Assembly (NCBI RefSeq): GCF_002890895.1
Contig: NZ_POUL01000004.1
Span: 186,001-250,000 of the forward strand
Reading direction: 5' to 3'
Length of the DNA: 64,000 nucleotides
From: Stutzerimonas stutzeri
Lineage (GTDB): Bacteria > Pseudomonadota > Gammaproteobacteria > Pseudomonadales > Pseudomonadaceae
Part shown: piece after piece, positions 59,012 through 64,000 of the stretch
How positions within the stretch are numbered: position 1 is the first letter of the stretch
Layout: each line of letters starts with the position of its first letter
Position numbers and translations under genes: made by a program
Notes under the pieces: generated by a model
Seen by the model: only the letters and a program-made list of their open reading frames with translations
Databases searched by the model: none
Told to the model about the DNA's origin: nothing

Positions 59012-60103
59012 ATGAGTGAGCCCGTCATGTGGCGCACACCGGTTGGCCGCGTGGAAAAAACGACACGCACGCCGATGTTCCGTAGTCAATCGCCGCTGGC
59101 AAGAACGCTCTCGCTCTGCAGTGTTCTCTCCATCCTGTTTCTAGCCGCGCCTGCTCAGGCCCAAAACCCTGCCGAGCCGGGCGTTCGATATGCGATCGAA
59201 TCGCAGAAAGCCGCCACAAGCTTGCTTCTCGATATTGCCCATGCCGGCAAGCGTCTGGTGGCGGCCGGTGATCGCGGCCACATCCTCTATTCCGACGACG
59301 GTGGTTCCAGCTGGACCCAGGCCAAGGTGCCTACCCGGCAGCTGCTGACGGCGGTGTACTTCGCTGACGAACAGCACGGTTGGGCGGTCGGTCACGACGC
59401 GCTGATCCTCGGCACCACGGACGGCGGTCAGACCTGGACGCAGCAGTACGAGAACCGCGAAGGCGAAGTGCCGTTGCTCGACGTCTGGTTCGAGAATGCC
59501 CAGCACGGTTTCGCCACCGGCGCTTACGGCGTGTTGTTGGAAACCACCGACGGCGGCGAGAACTGGGAAGACGTTGCCGATCGCCTGGACAACGAGGACG
59601 GCTCTCACCTCAATGCCATTGCCGAGATTCCCGGGTCCGGCCTGTTCATCGTCGGCGAGATGGGCGGCATGTTCCGCTCCGCCGACATAGGTGAGACCTG
59701 GGAGCGCGTTGAGTCTCCTTATCAGGGCTCGTTCTTTGGCGTCGTTGGCGGTGGCGAACCGGGTGTCGTGGTCGCGTTTGGCCTGCGCGGCAACCTGTTC
59801 CGCTCAACCGACTTTGGCGATAGCTGGCAAGCCATCGAGCTGTTGGACGATGGTGATGCGGTCGAGTCGGGACTGGCTGATGGCAACAGGCTGGCCGATG
59901 GACGCATCGTCGTAGTCGGCCACGGTGGCACCGTGCTCAGCAGCGAGGACAGCGGAAAGAGCTTCACGCTGTTTAGCCGGCCTGACCGGCGCTCCCTGTC
60001 GGGCGTCGTCTCCAATCCGGACGGCAACCTGATCCTCGTCGGGCAGAGTGGTGTCAGGATCGTTTCGCCGACCGGCGCCAACCTGCCTGCACAACAACAA
60101 TAA
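59012..60103 (+). CDS. YCF48/BNR-repeat exported protein
   Basis: A 363-residue exported beta-propeller. A signal peptide lies at about 28-51 (RTLSLCSVLSILFLAAPAQA) after an unusually long basic N-region. A later ATG at 59075 would give a normal one but has no ribosome site, while 59012 has AGGGGG 5 bases ahead. Repeats of the type GHILYSDDGGSSWTQ, ALILGTTDGGQTWTQ, GVLLETTDGGENWED and GNLFRSTDFGDSWQ mark the YCF48/BNR fold. Its partner gene is the RND transporter 12 bases downstream. Function unknown, perhaps a periplasmic adaptor. Confidence 0.88.
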   Translation: MSEPVMWRTPVGRVEKTTRTPMFRSQSPLARTLSLCSVLSILFLAAPAQAQNPAEPGVRYAIESQKAATSLLLDIAHAGKRLVAAGDRGHILYSDDGGSSWTQAKVPTRQLLTAVYFADEQHGWAVGHDALILGTTDGGQTWTQQYENREGEVPLLDVWFENAQHGFATGAYGVLLETTDGGENWEDVADRLDNEDGSHLNAIAEIPGSGLFIVGEMGGMFRSADIGETWERVESPYQGSFFGVVGGGEPGVVVAFGLRGNLFRSTDFGDSWQAIELLDDGDAVESGLADGNRLADGRIVVVGHGGTVLSSEDSGKSFTLFSRPDRRSLSGVVSNPDGNLILVGQSGVRIVSPTGANLPAQQQ

Positions 60104-60115
60104 GCCGGAGCCAAC

Positions 60116-62470
60116 ATGACCAAGCATCAGCAGAAGCCGGCGTCGTTTCTCGAGCGCCTGATATTCAACAATCGACCGGCAGTGATCCTTGTCTGCCTGT
60201 TGATCAGCGTGTTCCTGTTCTACCAGGCTGCCCAGGTTCGTCCTTCGACCAGCTTCGAAAAGATGATCCCGCTCGGGCATCCCTACATTCAGAACATGCT
60301 CCAGCATCGCGATGATCTGGCCAACCTGGGCAACACGGTGCGGATCTCCGTGGCAGCCAAGGACGGTGACATCTTCGCCAAGGACTACATGGAAACGCTG
60401 CGTCAGATCCATGACGAAGTGTTCTATATCCAGGGTGTCGACCGCTCCAACATGAAGTCGCTTTGGAGTCCCAGCGTTCGCTGGACCGAGGTGACAGAGC
60501 AGGGCTTCGCCGGCGGTGAGGTCATTCCACAGACCTATGACGGGTCGCCGGAAAGTCTCGATGACCTTCGCAGCAACATTCTCAAGTCGGGTCAGGTCGG
60601 GCGTCTGGTCGCCAACGACTTCAAGTCCAGCATCATCGACGTGCCGCTGATGGAGTCCTACTCGGATCCGGATGATCGCAGCAAGCAGATCAAGCTCGAC
60701 TACCAGAAGTTCTCTCACGAGCTGGAAGAGAAGATTCGCGACAAGTACGAGGCGCAGAATCCGAATGTGGAGATTCACATCATCGGTTTCGCCAAAAAGG
60801 TCGGTGACCTGATTGATGGTCTGGTCGGCGTCGCACTGTTCTTCTTTGTCGCCATCGGCATCACGCTGGCGCTGCTGTTGTGGTTCACCCGCTGCTTCAA
60901 GAGCACCATCGCGGTAGTGGTGACTACCCTGATTGCCGTGGCCTGGCAGCTTGGTCTGCTGCACACCCTTGGATTCGGGCTCGATCCCTATTCGATGCTG
61001 GTGCCGTTCCTGGTATTTGCCATCGGGATCTCCCATGGCGTGCAGAAGATCAACGGTATCGCCATGGCTTCCGGCGAAACCGACGACCCGTTAGCTGCGG
61101 CACGGATGGCGTTCCGCCAACTGTTCATTCCCGGCATGGTGGCCTTGGCGTCCGACGCCGTCGGCTTCGTGACCCTGCTGTTGATCGATATCGGGGTAAT
61201 CCGCGAACTGGCGATCGGTGCTTCGCTGGGTGTGGCGGTCATTATTCTGACCAACCTGATCCTGCTGCCGGTGGCGATTTCCTACATGGGCATCAGTCAG
61301 CGTGCCGTCAAGCAGGCTCGAGAGGAGGCCGCGCGTAACCACCCGTTCTGGCGTCTGCTGTCCAACTTTGCCAACCCGATCGTCGCGCCTATTTCCATTG
61401 TCATTGCGCTGCTCGCCGTGGGTGGTGGACTTTGGTACGGACAGAACCTGAAGATCGGTGACCTCGACCAGGGCGCACCGGAACTGCACCCGGACTCGCG
61501 TTACAACCTCGACAACGACTTCGTCATCAGCAACTACTCGACCAGTTCGGACGTGCTGGTGGTGATGGTAAAGACGGCGCCCGAGGGCTGTGCCCATTAC
61601 GACACGCTCGCCGCCATGGACGAGCTGATGTGGAAAATGGAGAACACTGAGGGTGTCCAGTCAGCGGTGTCGATGGTCACCGTGGCGCGGCAAAGCATCA
61701 AGGGCATGAACGAGGGCAGCCTGAAGTGGGAGACCTTGTCTCGTAACCAGTTCGTGCTGAACAGCTCCATCGCTCGCGCCGAAGGCATGTACAACAGTGA
61801 TTGCTCGCTCGCGCCGGTGCTGGTGTTCCTCAATGACCACAAAGCCGAGACGCTGGAGCATGTTGTTTCTGCGGCCCGCGAGTTCGCCGAGGAAAACAAC
61901 CGCGAAGGGCTAGAGTTCGTCCTTGCTGCAGGCAATGCCGGTATCGAAGCAGCGACCAACGAAGTCATCGCCGCCTCCGAAACCACCATGCTGATTGCGG
62001 TCTACGCAGCGGTGAGTTTCATGTGCTTGCTGACCTTCCGCTCCGTCGCTGCGACCCTGTGCATCGTCCTGCCACTGGTGCTGACTTCCATCCTAGGCAA
62101 CGCGTTGATGGCCTTCATGGGGATTGGCGTAAAAGTCGCGACGCTGCCGGTGATCGCACTCGGGGTGGGTATTGGTGTGGACTACGGCATCTATATCTAC
62201 AGCCGTCTGGAATCCTACCTGCGCCAGGGCATGACGCTGCAGGATGCCTATTACGAAACCCTGAAGTCGACAGGCAAGGCGGTGGTTTTCACCGGCATCT
62301 GCCTGGCGATCGGTGTGTTCACCTGGGTGTTCTCGGCGATCAAGTTCCAGGCTGACATGGGCTTGATGTTGACCTTCATGTTCCTCTGGAACATGGTCGG
62401 CGCGATCTGGCTGCTGCCTGCATTGGCGCGCTTCCTGATCAAACCGGAGAAGCTGCGGCAGAAGGCGTGA
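60116..62470 (+). CDS. RND superfamily (MMPL/SSD-type) transporter
   Basis: A 784-residue inner-membrane protein with 12 predicted helices in two halves. TM1 is at about 22-40 (AVILVCLLISVFLFYQAAQV), and helix clusters lie at about 235-395 and 620-775, separated by two periplasmic loops. The sterol-sensing-domain-like stretch PFLVFAIGISHGVQKINGIA and VIALGVGIGVDYGIYIYSRL resemble the proton-relay helices of MMPL proteins. In other pseudomonads a YCF48 + RND pair often follows DUF1302/DUF1329 genes, which are absent here. The substrate may be hydrophobic, but this is not shown. Confidence 0.9.
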   Translation: MTKHQQKPASFLERLIFNNRPAVILVCLLISVFLFYQAAQVRPSTSFEKMIPLGHPYIQNMLQHRDDLANLGNTVRISVAAKDGDIFAKDYMETLRQIHDEVFYIQGVDRSNMKSLWSPSVRWTEVTEQGFAGGEVIPQTYDGSPESLDDLRSNILKSGQVGRLVANDFKSSIIDVPLMESYSDPDDRSKQIKLDYQKFSHELEEKIRDKYEAQNPNVEIHIIGFAKKVGDLIDGLVGVALFFFVAIGITLALLLWFTRCFKSTIAVVVTTLIAVAWQLGLLHTLGFGLDPYSMLVPFLVFAIGISHGVQKINGIAMASGETDDPLAAARMAFRQLFIPGMVALASDAVGFVTLLLIDIGVIRELAIGASLGVAVIILTNLILLPVAISYMGISQRAVKQAREEAARNHPFWRLLSNFANPIVAPISIVIALLAVGGGLWYGQNLKIGDLDQGAPELHPDSRYNLDNDFVISNYSTSSDVLVVMVKTAPEGCAHYDTLAAMDELMWKMENTEGVQSAVSMVTVARQSIKGMNEGSLKWETLSRNQFVLNSSIARAEGMYNSDCSLAPVLVFLNDHKAETLEHVVSAAREFAEENNREGLEFVLAAGNAGIEAATNEVIAASETTMLIAVYAAVSFMCLLTFRSVAATLCIVLPLVLTSILGNALMAFMGIGVKVATLPVIALGVGIGVDYGIYIYSRLESYLRQGMTLQDAYYETLKSTGKAVVFTGICLAIGVFTWVFSAIKFQADMGLMLTFMFLWNMVGAIWLLPALARFLIKPEKLRQKA

Positions 62471-62485
62471 TGCTCGAGCCGTGAC

Positions 62486-62519
62486 AAAAAAACCGCGACC
62501 TCAGGGTCGCGGTTTTTTT
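62486..62519. terminator. Bidirectional terminator between the RND and lipoprotein genes
   Basis: A run of A, then ACCGCGACC (62492-62500), a TCAG loop, GGTCGCGGT (62505-62513) and a run of T. It serves the convergent genes on both sides. Confidence 0.94.
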
Positions 62520-62552
62520 ATATCCCGCTGGACCTGCAGATGACGCACCCAG

Positions 62553-62756
62553 TTATGGCTGAACGTTCTTGATCAGTTGCAACTTGACTGGATAGCCCTG
62601 GGCAGGCTGCACCACGGTTTCGGTCTCGGTGATGTTCAACACTTTTCCGCTCGGATCTTTTGTCACCGTTACGGTCTTGGTGTACGTGCTTTGCACGACG
62701 CAGCCTGTCAGCAAGGCTGCAGCAGCTAGGGCAGCGAAATATGCGGGCGTTTTCAT
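62553..62756 (-). CDS. Small lipoprotein
   Basis: A 67-residue protein with a lipoprotein signal (MKTPAYFAALAAAALLTGC; lipobox LLTGC) and a short Thr/Val-rich mature part (TYTKTVTVTKDPSGKVLNIT). No family recognised. After the Cys comes Val-Val, not Asp, so outer-membrane sorting is likely. The start has no overlap with neighbours. Confidence 0.8.
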   Translation of the reverse strand: MKTPAYFAALAAAALLTGCVVQSTYTKTVTVTKDPSGKVLNITETETVVQPAQGYPVKLQLIKNVQP

Positions 62757-62858
62757 CGGTTGGCTCCGTGCCTAAATGTGGGGCGCGGAAACTACCATCG
62801 CATTGCCATCATGGCCACCGAACCAATCAAACGCCTTTGTGAGTCCAATGCACGCAGG

Positions 62859-63596
62859 CTATGCGATTCGGCTCAAAACCTGCGTTACGGCCTGCGCCGC
62901 GACCTCACCGATGACCAGAATCGCTGGGCTCTTGAGCTGAAAAGCGGCTGCGTCAGCGCACATCACACCGAGCTGCGAACGACATTCGCGTTGCTGGGGC
63001 AATGAGGCGTTTTCGATCATCGCCACCGGGGTGCTGGCCGACAGGCCGCCTTCCATGAGACCGAGCTGAACCTGCTGCAAGCTGCTTACACCCATGTAGA
63101 CGACCAGGGTAGTGCCGGTTTTCGCAAGCGCATGCCACTCGGGGCTGCTGCCGTCGAGCGTGTGCGCGGTGACCAGCGTCACGCCGCGTGCCACGCCGCG
63201 CTGGGTCAGCGAGATACCGCACTGTGTGGCACCAGCCAGGCCGGCGGTGATGCCATTCACCAGTTCGACCTCTATCCCGCGCTGGGCCAGCCATTCGGCT
63301 TCTTCGCCACCGCGGCCGAAAATGCACGGATCGCCACCTTTCAGGCGCACCACGCATTTGCCCTGGCGTGCATAGCGCAGCATCAACCGATGGATGAAGG
63401 CTTGTGGTGTCGACCGGCAGCCGCCGCGTTTGCCCACTGGGATCACCCGTGCGTTGGGGCAGTGTTCGAGAATGGCGGGATTGACCAGATCATCGATCAG
63501 TACGACCTGTGCCTCACCCATGGCGCGTACGGCCTTGAGTGTCAGCAGCTCCGGATCACCGGGCCCAGCGCCAACCAGCCAGACTTTTGCGCTCAT
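62859..63596 (-). CDS. cobA: Uroporphyrinogen-III C-methyltransferase CobA (SUMT)
   Basis: Methylates uroporphyrinogen III twice with SAM to give precorrin-2, the precursor of sirohaem and cobalamin. The 245-residue protein opens with VWLVGAGPGDPELLTLKAVR and has the VRLKGGDPCIFGRGGEEAEW and VNGITAGLAGATQCGISLTQ motifs. As it lies 65 bases downstream of the nitrate reductase gene, it likely supplies sirohaem for assimilatory nitrite reductase. No CysG-type dehydrogenase domain is fused. Confidence 0.95.
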   Translation of the reverse strand: MSAKVWLVGAGPGDPELLTLKAVRAMGEAQVVLIDDLVNPAILEHCPNARVIPVGKRGGCRSTPQAFIHRLMLRYARQGKCVVRLKGGDPCIFGRGGEEAEWLAQRGIEVELVNGITAGLAGATQCGISLTQRGVARGVTLVTAHTLDGSSPEWHALAKTGTTLVVYMGVSSLQQVQLGLMEGGLSASTPVAMIENASLPQQRECRSQLGVMCADAAAFQLKSPAILVIGEVAAQAVTQVLSRIA

Positions 63597-63661
63597 GTTT
63601 CCACCTCACCTGTTGCTTTAATCACGTCGGCGACGCGCCTGGCATCGCCAGCTGTTGATGT

Positions 63662-64000
63662 TCAAGCCACTGCCGGTTGTTTCACCAGCAGCCGCTTGAT
63701 TTCCGGTACACAGGAGCCGCAGCTGGTGCCGCAACCCAGCTCCCGCTTCAATCCATTCAAATCCAGGCCCCGCTCAATGCCTGAACAGATCGCGTCCTGG
63801 CTGACGTTCATGCAGTTGCAAAGCGTCTTCGCGGGGCGCACGTCGCCGCCTGGCGGCGTGCTCAACGGCGCGAGCAACCAGCGGCGCAGTGCCTGGTCGG
63901 CCTTGCCGTCGTGCCAGAGTTGCTTGAGCCAGTCGCGCGCGGCGGTTTCGCCGGACAGACTGAGGGCGACAATACGGCCATCCTCGATACGCACCCGCTT
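63662..64000 (-). CDS. nasA: Assimilatory nitrate reductase large subunit, C-terminal part
   Basis: The last 112 residues of a gene that continues beyond the window. It ends in a BFD-like [2Fe-2S] domain (TLCNCMNVSQDAICSGIERG, then ELGCGTSCGSCVPEIKRLL), found at the C-terminus of NasA-type molybdopterin nitrate reductases. NirB also contains a BFD-like domain, but not at its C-terminal end. With cobA just downstream, this fits the Pseudomonas nirB-nirD-nasA-cobA arrangement. The gene symbol is inferred from the tail and the neighbour. Confidence 0.8.
   Translation of the reverse strand, partial: KRVRIEDGRIVALSLSGETAARDWLKQLWHDGKADQALRRWLLAPLSTPPGGDVRPAKTLCNCMNVSQDAICSGIERGLDLNGLKRELGCGTSCGSCVPEIKRLLVKQPAVA

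Noticed and set aside
59804..61036. 410-residue antisense frame over the YCF48/RND genes
   Set aside because: It spans parts of two well-supported genes, its His/Gln/Arg/Asp-rich translation is typical of reverse-strand shadows, and it has no ribosome site.

Overview
The window reads as chromosomal DNA of a Pseudomonas-type gammaproteobacterium, most likely the Stutzerimonas (Pseudomonas) stutzeri group or a close relative. The grounds are the high GC, Pseudomonas-like proteins throughout (FimV, FlgK/FlgL, DUF2474-linked cyanide-insensitive oxidase, XcpP/XcpQ), and a gene order from leuC to pepN that, from memory, largely follows P. aeruginosa PAO1. I see no insertion sequence, prophage, integrase or CRISPR array. 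Genes are dense and mostly housekeeping.

Region 1 (1-7.1 kb) is the distal end of the flagellar rod/ring/hook operon: flgG (partial), flgH, flgI, flgJ, flgK, flgL. FlgL is long, with a central insert that looks foreign in composition. Region 2 (7.2-16.4 kb) is mixed: a ComEA-like DNA-binding protein, a DUF1232 membrane protein behind a DnaA-box-like palindrome, a three-gene unit (XRE regulator, unknown protein, Sel1 protein), dusC, an SDR, an Hsp20 gene with a sigma-32-like promoter and a ROSE-type RNA thermometer, and a large PAS-GGDEF-EAL protein.

Region 3 (15.5-32.4 kb) is the biosynthetic core: a LysR regulator divergent from leuC-leuD-leuB, then asd, fimV, truA, trpF, accD-folC-SPOR protein, cvpA, purF and metZ, closed by a perfect bidirectional terminator. 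Region 4 (32.5-37.9 kb) holds gspC/gspD (xcpP/xcpQ) of a type II secretion system. The secretin carries an extra C-terminal SPOR (peptidoglycan-binding) domain about half identical to that of the SPOR protein 4 kb away, and the divergent xcpR-Z genes expected next door are absent. In their place are a tRNA-Asp gene, whose promoter spacer contains a run of nine G, and a chemoreceptor gene preceded by three copies of CTTGTACA.

Region 5 (38-45.8 kb) has the cyanide-insensitive cytochrome bd operon (cioA, cioB, DUF2474 subunit) behind an ANR/FNR-like box, a 28-residue microprotein, an AraC regulator coupled to a membrane-anchored nitrilase-family protein, fadH and an NTF2-like protein. Region 6 (46-58.7 kb) has a coiled-coil protein, a PLP enzyme, a double cNMP-binding/rhodanese protein, chrA, a DUF1853 protein, the compact nadK-phosphoesterase-rhomboid run, yeaC-DUF2797, a cluster of palindromic tandem repeats, and pepN. 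Region 7 (59-64 kb) has a YCF48-like protein paired with an RND/MMPL transporter, a small lipoprotein, and cobA downstream of the 3' end of an assimilatory nitrate reductase gene, which fits siroheme supply to nitrite reductase.
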